From contig NZ_JACCIU010000001.1 of assembly GCF_019303535.1 (NCBI RefSeq), forward strand, positions 248,001 to 312,000: a DNA stretch of 64,000 nt, given 5' to 3'. Position 1 is the first letter of the stretch, and each line of letters begins with the position of its first letter. Both the position numbers and the translations under genes were made by a program. The notes under the pieces are model-generated. The model was not told the DNA's origin. It saw nothing but the letters and a program-made list of their open reading frames with translations, and ran no database searches. Below are positions 1 to 9,539 of this stretch, piece by piece. This DNA comes from Lactobacillus sp. Sy-1 (GTDB taxonomy: Bacteria; Bacillota; Bacilli; Lactobacillales; Lactobacillaceae).

Positions 1-237
1 ATGACCACTCAATCCGTCCAATCATTAGCACAAGCGGATCATAAAACATGGCGGGTTGCCATAGAAAATTTCCAGGGGAATGGTCAAAAAATTGAGGTAA
101 TCCTCGCACCAGTAGTTAATTCTGATGATTACCAGGTCCTTAATTCTAAGGGGACCACCATCTGGCAAGGTCAGTTCACTGAGGCTAACTTCAATTCAAT
201 TATGCAAAATGTTTTAATGAAATTAAATATTAAATAA
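1..237 (+). CDS. Hypothetical protein, possibly the 3' part of a longer gene
   Basis: Open frame of 78 codons whose first codon is the first base of the window, so the true start may lie upstream. No family is recognised. The product is small and soluble-looking, rich in Gln, Asn and Thr, with an alternating hydrophobic pattern (residues about 15-60) that suggests beta strands. It ends just before a strong bidirectional terminator shared with the convergent signal peptidase gene. Function unknown. Confidence 0.55.
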   Translation: MTTQSVQSLAQADHKTWRVAIENFQGNGQKIEVILAPVVNSDDYQVLNSKGTTIWQGQFTEANFNSIMQNVLMKLNIK

Positions 238-243
238 GTCAAA

Positions 244-278
244 AAATCAGCCAATCAATAATTGATTGGCTGATTTTT
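244..278. terminator. Bidirectional intrinsic terminator
   Basis: Perfect inverted repeat of about 14 bp (arms near 244-257 and 263-276) with a 5-nt loop, flanked by A-runs and T-runs. It separates the convergent gene ending at 237 from the signal peptidase gene ending at 279. Confidence 0.85.
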
Positions 279-923
279 TTATTCATATGCTAATGAATTA
301 ATATTTTTCTGTTGTTGCTTGTTAGTATTGTTCCCATTGAATGGCCATGGCCATTCAAATACGTGAACAACTCCCATGATCTTATTCTTAGGTACAAAGC
401 CCCAGTAACGACTATCATTGGAAACACTTCTATGATCCCCTAAAACAAAATATTCACCCTTTGGTACCGTTACCGCCTGCTTATTCTTTGGCCAGTTAGC
501 AGCTAGCTTTTTAATATCCCAGTTAGTAATTTTATAGGCTGGAACTTGGGTTCCACTAGTCCGTTGGTACTTATTAATGAACGTTTGGGGAATCTTTTTA
601 TTATTTACATAAATGGTTCCGGCTTTAAACGCTACCTTATCCCCTGGGAGTCCAATTACCCGCTTAACATAGTAATCTGGATTCCCAGATGCCTGTGGAT
701 CCTCACCAGTGGCATTAAACACAATTACACTTAGGTGCTTAATTTTAGCCTGGCGTAAAACAACAATCGATTGGTTATTTCTTAAGTTAGGCTCCATTGA
801 GGGCCCACTTACCCGTACCTTTGAAACTAAGAAATTGTTAACTAACCATAGCACCGCTAGGGTCGCAATGATTGGTACAATGTAGTCAAAGATGAATTGA
901 AGTACTCTATTTTCTGATTTCAC
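279..923 (-). CDS. lepB: Signal peptidase I (type S26), copy 1
   Basis: Membrane-anchored serine protease that removes signal peptides from secreted preproteins on the outer face of the membrane; 214 aa, normal for Gram-positive type I enzymes. One N-terminal membrane segment (about residues 12-33) precedes the catalytic Ser box (VSGPSMEPN, Ser42). The catalytic Lys lies in DYYVKRVIGLPGD (Lys87), and the conserved GDHRSVSNDSR box is near residues 160-170. The start is GTG with AGGGGA about 7 nt upstream. The neighbouring gene upstream on the same strand is a close paralogue, so the pair arose by tandem duplication. Confidence 0.93.
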   Translation of the reverse strand: MKSENRVLQFIFDYIVPIIATLAVLWLVNNFLVSKVRVSGPSMEPNLRNNQSIVVLRQAKIKHLSVIVFNATGEDPQASGNPDYYVKRVIGLPGDKVAFKAGTIYVNNKKIPQTFINKYQRTSGTQVPAYKITNWDIKKLAANWPKNKQAVTVPKGEYFVLGDHRSVSNDSRYWGFVPKNKIMGVVHVFEWPWPFNGNNTNKQQQKNINSLAYE

Positions 924-1009
924 AATAATGTCCCCTGTTTCATTTTTTAAAAATTAATCATATTATAACATTTTATTAGATTGCATTGCGATATAGACAA
1001 TTTCTTAAG

Positions 1010-1038
1010 AAACCGCTGGGAAAGATTCCCAACGGTTT
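1010..1038 (-). terminator. Hairpin terminator after lepB copy 2
   Basis: Inverted repeat with arms 1010-1022 and 1026-1038 and one mismatch, just downstream of the second signal peptidase stop codon on the minus strand. The T-run is short, so termination may be partial and the two lepB genes may be partly co-transcribed. Confidence 0.6.
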
Positions 1039-1044
1039 TGGTGT

Positions 1045-1701
1045 TTAATATCCTAATGAATTAACGTTATGTCGTTCCTGACTATCAGTATTGTACTTAT
1101 TAAATGGCCATGGCCAACCATACGCATTGGCAACCCCCATAATCTTATCCTTTGGTACAAAGCCCCAGTAACGACTGTCGTTAGAGACACTCCGGTGGTC
1201 CCCCATCACAAAGTACTTTCCTTTAGGAACCGTAACGGCACCTTGATCCACCTTCCAGTACTTAGAGAGCTTCTTCAGATCCCAATTCTTAAAGGCCGGA
1301 ATCCCAGTAGCAGTATTTTGCACCTGGGTTCCAGTCGTGGCTTCATACTTACTAATGAAGGTTTGAGGCACCTTTTTATCGTTAACGTAGACGGTGCCAT
1401 CCTTAAATGCCACTTTATCCCCTGGCATCCCAATAACCCGTTTTACATAGTAATCATCACTAGTCGTAGCATTGGGATCAACTCCGTTAGCATCAAAAAT
1501 AACGACGCTTTGGTGTTTAATTGGTGCCATTTTCCATACAATCAATGCTTGCTTATCATTTAGGTTGGGCTGCATTGAAGGCCCACTGACCCGTACCCGA
1601 CCAAATACGAAGGTGTTTAAAACAAAATAAATCACAAAAACAATGACAACGGGAACTACGTAATCAATCAAAAACTGAAGCGTCCTATTTTTCTCTTTCA
1701 A
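1045..1701 (-). CDS. lepB: Signal peptidase I (type S26), copy 2
   Basis: Second type I signal peptidase, 218 aa, very similar to the gene at 279-923. It has an N-terminal membrane segment, catalytic Ser42 in VSGPSMQPN, Lys87 in DYYVKRVIGMPGD and the same GDHRSVSNDSR box. It differs mainly by a few extra residues around positions 118-125, before FKNWDLKKL, a region that could alter substrate choice. The start is TTG with AGGAG about 9 nt upstream. Both copies keep all catalytic residues, so both are probably active. Confidence 0.93.
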   Translation of the reverse strand: MKEKNRTLQFLIDYVVPVVIVFVIYFVLNTFVFGRVRVSGPSMQPNLNDKQALIVWKMAPIKHQSVVIFDANGVDPNATTSDDYYVKRVIGMPGDKVAFKDGTVYVNDKKVPQTFISKYEATTGTQVQNTATGIPAFKNWDLKKLSKYWKVDQGAVTVPKGKYFVMGDHRSVSNDSRYWGFVPKDKIMGVANAYGWPWPFNKYNTDSQERHNVNSLGY

Positions 1702-1793
1702 CTTTAAAACTCCTATACTTATGTAATATTAAACATAATATATAACATTTTTTTAAGAACCAGTAATAATTTTAGTTTTCATAAGAAAAAATT

Positions 1794-1833
1794 AAAAAGC
1801 CACAATGGTGGTTACCCATCATTATGGCTTTCA
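1794..1833 (-). terminator. Intrinsic terminator of the mnmE-mnmG unit
   Basis: Hairpin with arms about 1796-1810 and 1818-1832 containing G-U pairs when read on the minus strand, followed on that strand by a T-rich tract. It lies directly after the mnmG stop codon. Confidence 0.75.
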
Positions 1834-1838
1834 AATTT

Positions 1839-3764
1839 TTATTTAGTTTTAGCAATTCGACCTTGTTGGATGTAAACACTTAAGATTGCAATATCAGAAG
1901 GATTCACCCCACTAATTCTAGAGGCCTGTGCAATACTATGGGGTTGAATTTGTTTTAGCTTTTGATGCGCTTCAGTTGCCAATCCGTCAATCGCATCATA
2001 ATCAATGTTTTCTGGAATCTTCTTAGCTTCCATTTTCTTTAATTTTTCAACGTTTTCCTCGGCTTTTTTGATGTAGCCCGCATACTTAGTTCTAATTTCA
2101 ACTTGTTCAATTACCCGCCGGCCGAGTGGCTTAGCTGGTTCAGGAATGAACCGCTTCAAAATGTTGTAAGTTACATACGGCCGCCGTAAGAATACTGACG
2201 CCAAGACACCGTCTTGAAGGGGTTTATCCCCATGTTCTTGGATGAACTGGTTCACTTCATCATTAGGTTTAATTCGGATCTTATTTAACCGTTCGATTTC
2301 ACCCTCCACAGCAGCCTTCTTAGCTAGGAATGCTTGGTAACGCTCTTCTGAAATTAATCCCAATTCATAACCCTTTTCAGTGAGTCGCATGTCAGCATTA
2401 TCATGCCGTAATAATAACCGGTATTCAGCCCGACTGGTTAGCAACCGGTATGGTTCGTTGGTCCCCTTGGTAACCAAGTCGTCCACCATTACCCCAATGT
2501 AGGCTTCGTTACGCTTTAGGATTAATGGATCCTTCCCCTGGGCCCGTAAAGCCGCATTAATTCCAGCGTACATCCCCTGACCAGCCGCTTCTTCATATCC
2601 AGAAGTCCCGTTTGTTTGACCAGCAGTATAAAGGTTCTTTACTACTTTTGTCTCAAAAGTTGGCTTCAGTTGGTATGGATCCACAACGTCATATTCAATT
2701 GCGTATCCTGGACGCATCAATTCTGCATTTTGCATTCCGGCAACGGAATGAATCATATTTTGTTGAACTTCTTCTGGCATCGAAGTCGACATTCCATTGA
2801 CGTAGTATTCCTGTGTTTCTCTTCCTTCTGGTTCTAGGAAGACCTGGTGGTGGTCCTTATCAGCAAATCGCACAATCTTATCTTCAATTGAAGGGCAATA
2901 ACGAGGCCCGATTCCTTCCACCGTTCCGTTAAACATCGGAGCCCGATCTAAGTTCTCCCGAATAATGGCGTGCGTCTTTTCATTTGTATAAGTTAGCCAA
3001 CAGGAAAGTTGATTTTTAAGCTCAAGATACTGACTATCTGGAGTTTCATAACTAAAGTGGTTCACTTCCTTATCCCCAGGTTGTTCGGTGGTTTGACTAA
3101 AGTCAATCGTATTTCCATCAACCCGTGGTGGAGTTCCAGTCTTAAACCGTTTTAGTTTAAATCCAAGGTCTTCTAGGTTCTTAGAAAGTTCTAGGGCTGG
3201 TTGGGTGTTATTAGGCCCTGAGGAGTATTGTAGTTCCCCGATAATAATTCTACCGCGGGCGGAAGTTCCAGTACATAAAACGACCGTTTTGGCATTATAT
3301 TTAGCCCCAGTATTGGTAACTACGCCCTTACAAACCCCATCTTCCGTAATTAAGGAATCAACGATTCCCTGCCGCAACGTCAAGTTAGGTTGGTTTTCAA
3401 TTGTTTCCTTCATTGCCCGGTGGTACGCATGCTTATCCGCTTGTGCACGTAAGGCCCGCACTGCGGGACCCTTTCCAGTGTTTAACATCCGCATTTGAAT
3501 ATAGGTCTTGTCGATATTCCGACCCATTTCACCACCAAGAGCGTCCACTTCCCGGACCACAATGCCCTTAGCAGGGCCCCCAACTGATGGGTTACATGGC
3601 ATGAATGCCACCATTTCTAAATTAATGGTTAATAATAAAGTCTGATTTCCCATTCTTGCAGCTGCTAGGGCTGCTTCACAGCCAGCATGGCCGGCTCCAA
3701 CTACGATCACATCGTAATCGGGACCCTGGTAGGTCTGCTTTACATGACTAAAAATTTCGCTCAT
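1839..3764 (-). CDS. mnmG: tRNA uridine-34 carboxymethylaminomethyl modification enzyme MnmG (GidA)
   Basis: FAD-dependent subunit that with MnmE installs (carboxymethyl)aminomethyl groups at U34 of tRNAs reading NNA/NNG codons; 641 aa, usual length. The FAD-binding [12 protein letters not shown] motif is at about residues 21-32, MnmG signatures CTGTSARG and [11 protein letters not shown] follow, and the C-terminal helical domain ends in the typical [11 protein letters not shown] region. ATG at 3764 is chosen because TTTGGAGG sits 5 nt upstream; an in-frame TTG at 3776 lies inside that SD. mnmE is immediately upstream on the same strand and encodes the partner. Confidence 0.97.
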   Translation of the reverse strand: MSEIFSHVKQTYQGPDYDVIVVGAGHAGCEAALAAARMGNQTLLLTINLEMVAFMPCNPSVGGPAKGIVVREVDALGGEMGRNIDKTYIQMRMLNTGKGPAVRALRAQADKHAYHRAMKETIENQPNLTLRQGIVDSLITEDGVCKGVVTNTGAKYNAKTVVLCTGTSARGRIIIGELQYSSGPNNTQPALELSKNLEDLGFKLKRFKTGTPPRVDGNTIDFSQTTEQPGDKEVNHFSYETPDSQYLELKNQLSCWLTYTNEKTHAIIRENLDRAPMFNGTVEGIGPRYCPSIEDKIVRFADKDHHQVFLEPEGRETQEYYVNGMSTSMPEEVQQNMIHSVAGMQNAELMRPGYAIEYDVVDPYQLKPTFETKVVKNLYTAGQTNGTSGYEEAAGQGMYAGINAALRAQGKDPLILKRNEAYIGVMVDDLVTKGTNEPYRLLTSRAEYRLLLRHDNADMRLTEKGYELGLISEERYQAFLAKKAAVEGEIERLNKIRIKPNDEVNQFIQEHGDKPLQDGVLASVFLRRPYVTYNILKRFIPEPAKPLGRRVIEQVEIRTKYAGYIKKAEENVEKLKKMEAKKIPENIDYDAIDGLATEAHQKLKQIQPHSIAQASRISGVNPSDIAILSVYIQQGRIAKTK

Positions 3765-3833
3765 AATTGCCTCCAAAAGTTATCCACATGTTAATTATTT
3801 TCCATTTAATTCCATTTTTACACTTATCCACAA

Positions 3834-5231
3834 TTATTTTCCTAAACAAAATTGGCTAAATAACTGATCTAGTAACTCGTCGTTATAACTATCCCCTGTA
3901 ATCTCACCCAGGAGTTCCCAACATCTAGTCATGTCGATTTGAACTAAGTCCACCGGCATACCACTGTCAATCCCATTGATGACATCATCCAATGCTGAAA
4001 GGGCTTGGTTCAACAAGCTAATGTGGCGAGCATTTGTAACCATTACGTTTGATTGGGAGTTTTCAATTCCTTCTTCGAAGAAGAGTTTCGCAATTCGTTG
4101 CTCTAATGCACTAAGTCCGTCAGCCTTCATTGCGGAAGTGGAGATAATGTTTTCATCGCCAACCAGTTGCTTTACTTCGGATAATTCAATCGCCATTGGT
4201 AGATCGGTTTTATTCAAAATTACAATCCGCTTCGTATCCTTAGTTAGTGCTAATAGCTCTCGATCCTCCGCCGTTAATGGTTCGCTCGAATTTAAAACTA
4301 GGAGCACGAGATCTGCGCTGTTGATTGACTTTCGTGACCGCTCGACCCCAATTTTTTCAACTTGATCGTCAGTCTTACGAATTCCAGCAGTATCAATCAA
4401 CTTTAATGGCACTCCGCTAACGTTAACGTATTCTTCTAAAACGTCGCGAGTGGTTCCAGGAACATTGGTAACAATTGCCTTGTCTTCGTGCAATAAATGG
4501 TTTAAGATACTGGACTTTCCAACGTTTGGGCGACCGACAATTGCGGTTGCCAAACCATCCCGAAGGACCTTTCCCTGTTTGGCAGTTTTTAATAGTTGTT
4601 CGACACTAGCCCGAACTTCCTTCGCTTTATCCAAGAGTAACTTAGTAGTAATCGTTTCGGCATCATCGTACTCTGGATAATCAATGTTCACTTCAACATT
4701 TGCTAATACATCTAAAATAGCTTGTCTAAGATTCCGAATTAAATGGGAAAGGTTCCCATCTAATTGATTCAAAGCTGCTTTCATCGATTGGTCGGTTTTA
4801 GCTTCAATCAAATCCATAACTGCTTCCGATTGTGATAAATCAATCCGCCCGTTTAAAAATGCTCGTTCTGTAAACTCACCTGGATTTGCCATCCGGGCTC
4901 CGTTACTGAGCACAATTTGTAAAATTCGGTTGGTCGCAACAATTCCACCATGACAGTTAATTTCAATTACGTCTTCTTTGGTGTAGGTATTGGGGGCCCG
5001 CATTACAGAAACCATGACTTCGTCGACGGTTTCATTATGGTTGGCAGGATCTACAATGTGACCGTAGTTAATGGTATGGCTCGCAACTTTGTTTAGATCC
5101 TTCCCACGGTAAATAGCGGTAATTACCTTCATTGCATCTTCACCACTAACCCGTACAATTGCAATTCCTCCCTCACCAGGGGGGGTTGAAATCGCAGCGA
5201 TGGTATCAAATTCAGTTGTTGTTAATGCCAT
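3834..5231 (-). CDS. mnmE: tRNA modification GTPase MnmE (TrmE)
   Basis: GTPase partner of MnmG in wobble-uridine modification; 465 aa, full length. N-terminal folate-binding domain (1-120), helical domain, and an inserted G domain with G1 GRPNVGKSS (233-241), DTAG (280-283) and NKTD (about 341). The protein ends in the family-diagnostic FCLGK with the essential Cys. ATG 5231 is preceded by AAAGGAAG. The gene has its own promoter (5371-5399) and a leader of about 130 nt that contains a strong terminator hairpin (5278-5321), so expression may be attenuated. Confidence 0.97.
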   Translation of the reverse strand: MALTTTEFDTIAAISTPPGEGGIAIVRVSGEDAMKVITAIYRGKDLNKVASHTINYGHIVDPANHNETVDEVMVSVMRAPNTYTKEDVIEINCHGGIVATNRILQIVLSNGARMANPGEFTERAFLNGRIDLSQSEAVMDLIEAKTDQSMKAALNQLDGNLSHLIRNLRQAILDVLANVEVNIDYPEYDDAETITTKLLLDKAKEVRASVEQLLKTAKQGKVLRDGLATAIVGRPNVGKSSILNHLLHEDKAIVTNVPGTTRDVLEEYVNVSGVPLKLIDTAGIRKTDDQVEKIGVERSRKSINSADLVLLVLNSSEPLTAEDRELLALTKDTKRIVILNKTDLPMAIELSEVKQLVGDENIISTSAMKADGLSALEQRIAKLFFEEGIENSQSNVMVTNARHISLLNQALSALDDVINGIDSGMPVDLVQIDMTRCWELLGEITGDSYNDELLDQLFSQFCLGK

Positions 5232-5277
5232 ATGATGACTTCCTTTCCATAATTCAAAATCGATTTACAATACAAAA

Positions 5278-5321
5278 AAAGTGCCCACTCCACGCCTTAA
5301 CACACGTGGACAAAGCACTTT
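5278..5321 (-). terminator. Terminator hairpin inside the mnmE leader (possible attenuator)
   Basis: On the minus strand an outer helix of about 9 bp (AAAGTG plus wobble pairs, closing CACTTT) and an inner 6-bp helix (TCCACG/CGTGGA) are followed by seven T residues. The hairpin is downstream of a near-consensus promoter (5371-5399) and upstream of the mnmE start (5231). It can therefore stop transcripts before mnmE as well as read-through from jag. Confidence 0.75.
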
Positions 5322-5370
5322 CACTACTTTATCTAGCTATATTAATTTTTACACGACAAATAACATTTAT

Positions 5371-5399
5371 ATCATATAGTGATATAAACGGTTTGTCAA
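5371..5399 (-). promoter_or_regulatory. mnmE-mnmG promoter
   Basis: Read on the minus strand: TTGACA (5394-5399), 17-bp spacer, TATGAT (5371-5376). A perfect inverted repeat (TTATATCA, 5-nt centre, TGATATAA; 5367-5387) covers the -10 and could be an operator. Confidence 0.75.
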
Positions 5400-5420
5400 T
5401 TTAGCGGCTTAATTATCTTA

Positions 5421-6179
5421 TTACTTGGGAACTACCACAACGGCGCGGTATGGCTCACGTCCAGCCGAGTAAGTTCTAACATGTTGGTGATTCTCTAACG
5501 TCTTATGAATTTTCTTTCGTTCGAATGATGGCATTGGATCTAAGTAAACTGGTTTGCCTTCTGCAACGACATCCCGAGCTGTTTTTTCAGCCAATTTTTC
5601 TAAAATATCTAACCGCCTTTGCCGATAATTAGCAGTATCTAATTCAACCACAACATGGTAAATTCCTAATCGATTTAAATAAATTTCTGCTAAAGTCTGG
5701 AGTGCGTTAATCGTTAAACCATGTTTCCCAATCAACAGTCCCTCTTCTTTGGTATCAAAATTAATCTTAATCGTTTTACTATTTTTAAAAACCACTTCTG
5801 ATGTAGCATGAATGCTTAGCTGAGTAACGATTGCATCTAAATAATTTTGTAAATTTGTAACTGCTTGCTTAGTATCTTCAGCATCATTTTCTGGTTCAGC
5901 TTCTTCATCCTTTGATTTTGTAAATTCAATACTAGCTGACTTTGCTGCATTTGATGCCTTAGTATTAATATCTTGATCATCAGCAGCTGACTTAGGTGTT
6001 TTAGTTTCTGGTTCTTGGATTACCGTAACTTCAACAATTGCATCGCGCTTGCCAAAGCCCAGAAATCCTTTTTTTTCGGTTTGAATCACTTTAATGTTTG
6101 CTTGATTTTTTTCGATTGCTAGTTTGTTGAGTGCGTTTTGAATCGCTTCATCAACATTTTTTCCGGTAAACGTATTCAT
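5421..6179 (-). CDS. jag: RNA-binding protein Jag/KhpB
   Basis: Cytoplasmic RNA-binding protein linked to cell-elongation control and usually paired with YidC; 252 aa. An N-terminal Jag_N domain (about 1-50) is followed by an acidic, Lys/Glu-rich linker (about 55-105). A KH domain carries the GKHG loop (LLIGKHGLTINALQ, about 148-161), and a C-terminal R3H domain (ANYRQRR through FERKKIH to the end) completes it. ATG 6179 follows GGGGGA. It is separated from yidC by a hairpin terminator, so it may be partly independent. Confidence 0.95.
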   Translation of the reverse strand: MNTFTGKNVDEAIQNALNKLAIEKNQANIKVIQTEKKGFLGFGKRDAIVEVTVIQEPETKTPKSAADDQDINTKASNAAKSASIEFTKSKDEEAEPENDAEDTKQAVTNLQNYLDAIVTQLSIHATSEVVFKNSKTIKINFDTKEEGLLIGKHGLTINALQTLAEIYLNRLGIYHVVVELDTANYRQRRLDILEKLAEKTARDVVAEGKPVYLDPMPSFERKKIHKTLENHQHVRTYSAGREPYRAVVVVPK

Positions 6180-6239
6180 GAATATGAATCCCCCATTAAT
6201 TTTTGCTTAACATTATAATAATAGCACAACAATAACAAC

Positions 6240-6274
6240 AAAAGACACCAAAATCCGTAGATTTGGTGTCTTTT
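6240..6274 (-). terminator. Hairpin between yidC and jag
   Basis: Near-perfect inverted repeat AAAAGACACCAAAT / ATTTGGTGTCTTTT (6240-6254 and 6261-6274) in the 110-bp gap between jag and the upstream yidC stop. Probable terminator for the rnpA-yidC transcript. Confidence 0.75.
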
Positions 6275-6289
6275 AATTAAGGTTTAACT

Positions 6290-7126
6290 TTATTTACGAC
6301 GGCTCTTCTTAGCTCTCCGAATTGCCTTTGCGACTTTTCGTTCCTGTTCCTTTTGAGCCCGTTCCTTTTCATCACGTTCACGTTGGATCTTCCATGGATT
6401 TTGCAATACTAGGGTTTGCACTGCTTGGAAAGCATTAGTGATTACCCAGTAAAGTGATAGGGCGGATGGAACACTTAAAGCGGTAAAGAAAATAATTAAT
6501 GGCATCCCGAATGTCATTACAGTCGTCATGCTGTTTTTTTCAGGTTGGGATTTCATTGCAAGCCATGAACTGACGAACGTCAGTAGGGCGGCTAGGATTG
6601 GTAATATGAAATATGGATCCTTATCACCAAGTCTTAACCACAAGAATTGACCTGATTTTAAAATCTCAGTTCTAGAAATTGATTGGTAAAGTGCGTAAAT
6701 AACTGGTAATTGAACAATTAATGGTAAACAACCAGCAATTGGATTCACTCCAGCTTCTGAATAAAGCTTTTGTTGTTCTTCACGCAACTTTTGCATTGTT
6801 TCAGTATCTTTTGATGAATACTTCTTTTGTAATGCTTTTAATTGTGGTTGAATTTCTTGTGTTTTCTTCATACTTCGGGTTTGGAAAATCATCAAAGGTA
6901 AAATGATGATTCGGATAATAATCGTAAAAACGATAATTCCGATTCCATAACTAGACCCGAAAATTTTAGATAGCCAAATGATTGCACGGGAGAAGTTTAA
7001 AACAATTCCGCCATCCCAAATTCCAGTACTGTGATTAGTAATGGGAGTGGTACTACATGCACTCAATAGGAAAACTAAACTAAAAACTGAAGCTAACGTT
7101 AAGTATTTTTTTAGTTTTTTATTCAA
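6290..7126 (-). CDS. yidC: Membrane protein insertase YidC (OxaA-type, lipoprotein)
   Basis: Inserts and folds membrane proteins with or without SecYEG; about 278 aa, the short Gram-positive form. It has an N-terminal lipoprotein signal with a LLSAC lipobox, then five membrane segments including the [16 protein letters not shown] and [16 protein letters not shown] regions, and a very basic C-terminal tail ([21 protein letters not shown]) typical of ribosome-binding YidC. Two starts are possible: TTG 7126 with GTGAGGA 9 nt upstream (preferred) or GTG 7141 within the end of rnpA. Either way it overlaps or abuts rnpA, implying co-translation. Confidence 0.95.
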   Translation of the reverse strand: MNKKLKKYLTLASVFSLVFLLSACSTTPITNHSTGIWDGGIVLNFSRAIIWLSKIFGSSYGIGIIVFTIIIRIIILPLMIFQTRSMKKTQEIQPQLKALQKKYSSKDTETMQKLREEQQKLYSEAGVNPIAGCLPLIVQLPVIYALYQSISRTEILKSGQFLWLRLGDKDPYFILPILAALLTFVSSWLAMKSQPEKNSMTTVMTFGMPLIIFFTALSVPSALSLYWVITNAFQAVQTLVLQNPWKIQRERDEKERAQKEQERKVAKAIRRAKKSRRK

Positions 7127-7487
7127 TTTTTTGATCCTCACTATAATCAGGACTAAGTAAATTTGCTAATTTTAAAACATGAATCAAATTATACTTGATG
7201 GCTTTCATCGATTGGCCAGATGCATGGGGTCGGGCAATCACTAGAAAATCAATGTCACTACGTAACCATGGCTTTAATTCTAACAATGATTGTCTAACTC
7301 GACGCTTAACCCAGTTTCTATGAACTGCGTTCCCAATTTTTTTACCAACAGAAATCCCAACTCGAAAATGAGGCTGGCTAGGTTTGGCCATTTGATAAAT
7401 AACAAACATCCGGTTAGCCACTGAGTTATGGTTTTCAAATACCGTCTGGAAGTCAGCTTCCTTTTTAACGCGATATGATTTTCGCAT
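7119..7487 (-). CDS. rnpA: Ribonuclease P protein component
   Basis: Protein subunit of RNase P, which with the RNA subunit matures tRNA 5' ends; 122 aa. The family signature is seen as [16 protein letters not shown] (about residues 52-67), after the N-terminal [15 protein letters not shown] region and the central [12 protein letters not shown] strand. ATG 7487 follows GGAG. It lies between rpmH and yidC as in most Firmicutes. Confidence 0.96.
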   Translation of the reverse strand: MRKSYRVKKEADFQTVFENHNSVANRMFVIYQMAKPSQPHFRVGISVGKKIGNAVHRNWVKRRVRQSLLELKPWLRSDIDFLVIARPHASGQSMKAIKYNLIHVLKLANLLSPDYSEDQKIE

Positions 7488-7529
7488 AATTCATCTCCAA
7501 GTAACGATTCAAAATATACATAAATAATG

Positions 7530-7556
7530 AAAAAGACCACTGAATGGTCAGTGATC
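7530..7556 (-). terminator. Hairpin at the rpmH stop codon
   Basis: Arms 7535-7543 and 7548-7556 form a 9-bp helix on the minus strand (one G-U pair) followed by five T residues. The 5' arm begins at the last base of the rpmH stop codon. It probably reduces transcription from rpmH into rnpA. Confidence 0.75.
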
Positions 7557-7690
7557 TATACAGACAATGATTTTCTGCCTTTTCTACGACGACGTGCTAA
7601 CACCTTGCGTCCGTTACTGGTTAACATCCGTTTACGGAAACCGTGTACACGAGCACGATGACGTTTCTTTGGTTGGTAAGTTCTCTTCAT
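7556..7690 (-). CDS. rpmH: 50S ribosomal protein L34
   Basis: 44-aa protein beginning [12 protein letters not shown] and ending [12 protein letters not shown], the unmistakable L34 sequence of the large ribosomal subunit. Start ATG at 7688-7690 is preceded by AAGGAGGG; the stop is TAG. It is the first gene left of oriC, divergent from dnaA, as in other Firmicutes. Confidence 0.97.
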   Translation of the reverse strand: MKRTYQPKKRHRARVHGFRKRMLTSNGRKVLARRRRKGRKSLSV

Positions 7691-8163
7691 TACTAACCCT
7701 CCTTAGACTTGTTCTATTTCTATTAAGTTTAAATACAATTCCTAAATATAATAACACACTTATTTTCAATTTTAAATAGTTATTTAATTAAACCGCTATT
7801 ATTTTTTATCCAGGAATTGTGGATAAAAAATGTTACGCAACATTTTGACCAGTAAATCGTATTCATTTATCAACAGGTTATCAACACCGTTATTAACATG
7901 TACACACCCTGTTAATAAAATTAGTCACAGCTGTGGATATGTTTTTATAAACCCTTATTTATCAATCTTGAACAGTATTTTTTTATCCACAATTGTTGTT
8001 AATAAGTACCTTAAAAACCCCAGTGGTTTTATTTTATCCACAGGGTGTTAATAAAGAATTCCACAAGTTGTGAAACAAATTAATACTGTTAATAACCCTG
8101 TGGAAAACTCATTATTTTAATGCTAAAATAATTTTTGTATTTTTAAGAAAGGAGGCAATCAAT
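7691..8163. other. oriC, upstream DnaA-box region (rpmH-dnaA intergenic)
   Basis: 473-bp non-coding, AT-rich region. DnaA boxes read by eye: TGTGGATAA 7818-7826; TTATCAACA 7867-7875 and 7878-7886; TGTGGATAT 7932-7940; TTATCCACA 7983-7991 and 8034-8042; TGTGGAAAA 8099-8107. The last overlaps a plausible -35 (TGGAAA 8101-8106) for an extended -10 TGCTAAAAT (8121-8129) in front of dnaA, consistent with DnaA autoregulation. Together with the cluster after dnaA this forms a bipartite origin. Confidence 0.9.
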
Positions 8164-9519
8164 TTGGATGCTAATTCATTATGGAATGAAATTAATTCCC
8201 TTTTAAAAGATGATTTTACCCCAGTCAGTTATCGAACTTGGTTTGATCACGTTAAACCAATCAAGTTGGATCATAATCGATTAACGCTTCAACTTCCTTC
8301 TGATTTACACGTTGAATATTGGCAAAAAAACATCACTAGTAAAGTAATCGAATATGCTTTTCAAATTACTGGAAATGACATTACTCCTATTTTAGTAACT
8401 GAAAACCAAGTTAACGATGAAAAACAAGAACAAGCAGAACGCCAAAGAAATTCACCGATTGAAGAAAAAAATAATCAATTAAATCCTAACTACACCTTCG
8501 ATAAGTTCGTTGTCGGTAAGCCCAATATGTTTGCCCAAGCGGCTGCCCTTTCTGTTGCAGAGGATCCAGGGACTACCTATAATCCACTCCTAATTTATGG
8601 AGGGGTGGGATTAGGAAAGACCCATTTAATGCAAGCGATTGGAAATTACATGTTAGAACAGGATCCGACCAAAAACGTCGTATTTATTACTAGCGAGAAA
8701 TTTACAAATGAATTTGTGAGTGCGGTCAAAAAGGATGCTCATGGTGGTAGCGAAATGGAACGCTTCAAAGAGAAGTACCGAAATGTCGACCTTTTATTGG
8801 TAGATGACATTCAATTCTTCTCCAGTAAGGATAAAACTCAAGAAGAGTTCTTTCACACTTTCAATGACTTACACAAGGATGGCAAACAAATTGTCATGAC
8901 TTCTGATCGGCTCCCAAATGAAATTGCAAAGTTACAAGATCGCTTAGTTTCAAGATTTAATTGGGGCCTTGCAGTCAGTATTGATGAACCTGACGTAGCG
9001 ACTCGAACCAAGATTCTACAAAGTAAGGCGAAGTATTCCAACATTGCAATAACGGATGAAGCATTGGAATACCTAGCCGAAAAGGTTGATTCTAACGTTC
9101 GGGAGCTAGAAAGTGCTCTCTCCAGGGTAAAAGCGTACTCTGAATTTAAGGGGAACCGACTGCGGATTAATACCGAATTGGTGGAAGACGCAATGGCAGG
9201 GCTTGATTTTTCAAATAAAATCGAACGCACTGTTGATATTAATGACATCCTCCGAAAAGTCGCATCTTATTATGATGTTTCAGTTGATGATATTAAAGGC
9301 AAGAAACGGTATAAGGAAATTGTTGCCCCTCGGCAAGTTGCAATGTATCTGTCTCGTGAACTCACTAAAACCTCCCTTCCTAAAATCGGAAAGGCGTTTG
9401 GTGGAAAGGATCACACTACCGTTATTCATGCTTACGATAAAATTAAACGGGCTCTCGATAATAACGATCCTCAACTAAAGGACGAAGTGGCTGATCTAAA
9501 AACAGAAATCCTTCGTTAG
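8164..9519 (+). CDS. dnaA: Chromosomal replication initiator DnaA
   Basis: AAA+ ATPase that binds DnaA boxes and opens oriC; 451 aa. N-terminal helicase-loading domain I (1-80), a Gln/Asn-rich linker (about 82-105), AAA+ core with Walker A GGVGLGKTH (about 147-155) and Walker B LLLVDDIQFF, and C-terminal domain IV with the DnaA signature around KIGKAFGGKDHTTVIHAYD. The start is TTG at 8164 with AAAGGAGG 7 nt upstream. It is flanked by DnaA boxes on both sides. Confidence 0.98.
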   Translation: MDANSLWNEINSLLKDDFTPVSYRTWFDHVKPIKLDHNRLTLQLPSDLHVEYWQKNITSKVIEYAFQITGNDITPILVTENQVNDEKQEQAERQRNSPIEEKNNQLNPNYTFDKFVVGKPNMFAQAAALSVAEDPGTTYNPLLIYGGVGLGKTHLMQAIGNYMLEQDPTKNVVFITSEKFTNEFVSAVKKDAHGGSEMERFKEKYRNVDLLLVDDIQFFSSKDKTQEEFFHTFNDLHKDGKQIVMTSDRLPNEIAKLQDRLVSRFNWGLAVSIDEPDVATRTKILQSKAKYSNIAITDEALEYLAEKVDSNVRELESALSRVKAYSEFKGNRLRINTELVEDAMAGLDFSNKIERTVDINDILRKVASYYDVSVDDIKGKKRYKEIVAPRQVAMYLSRELTKTSLPKIGKAFGGKDHTTVIHAYDKIKRALDNNDPQLKDEVADLKTEILR

Positions 9520-9539
9520 TTTTAATTTTTTAGCCGGTA

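Noticed and set aside
2612-2837. Two overlapping plus-strand frames inside mnmG
   Set aside because: Shadow frames of mnmG without SD or conserved features.
5275-5370. T-box riboswitch upstream of mnmE
   Set aside because: No GGGTGGNACC core is present; only a terminator-like hairpin is seen.
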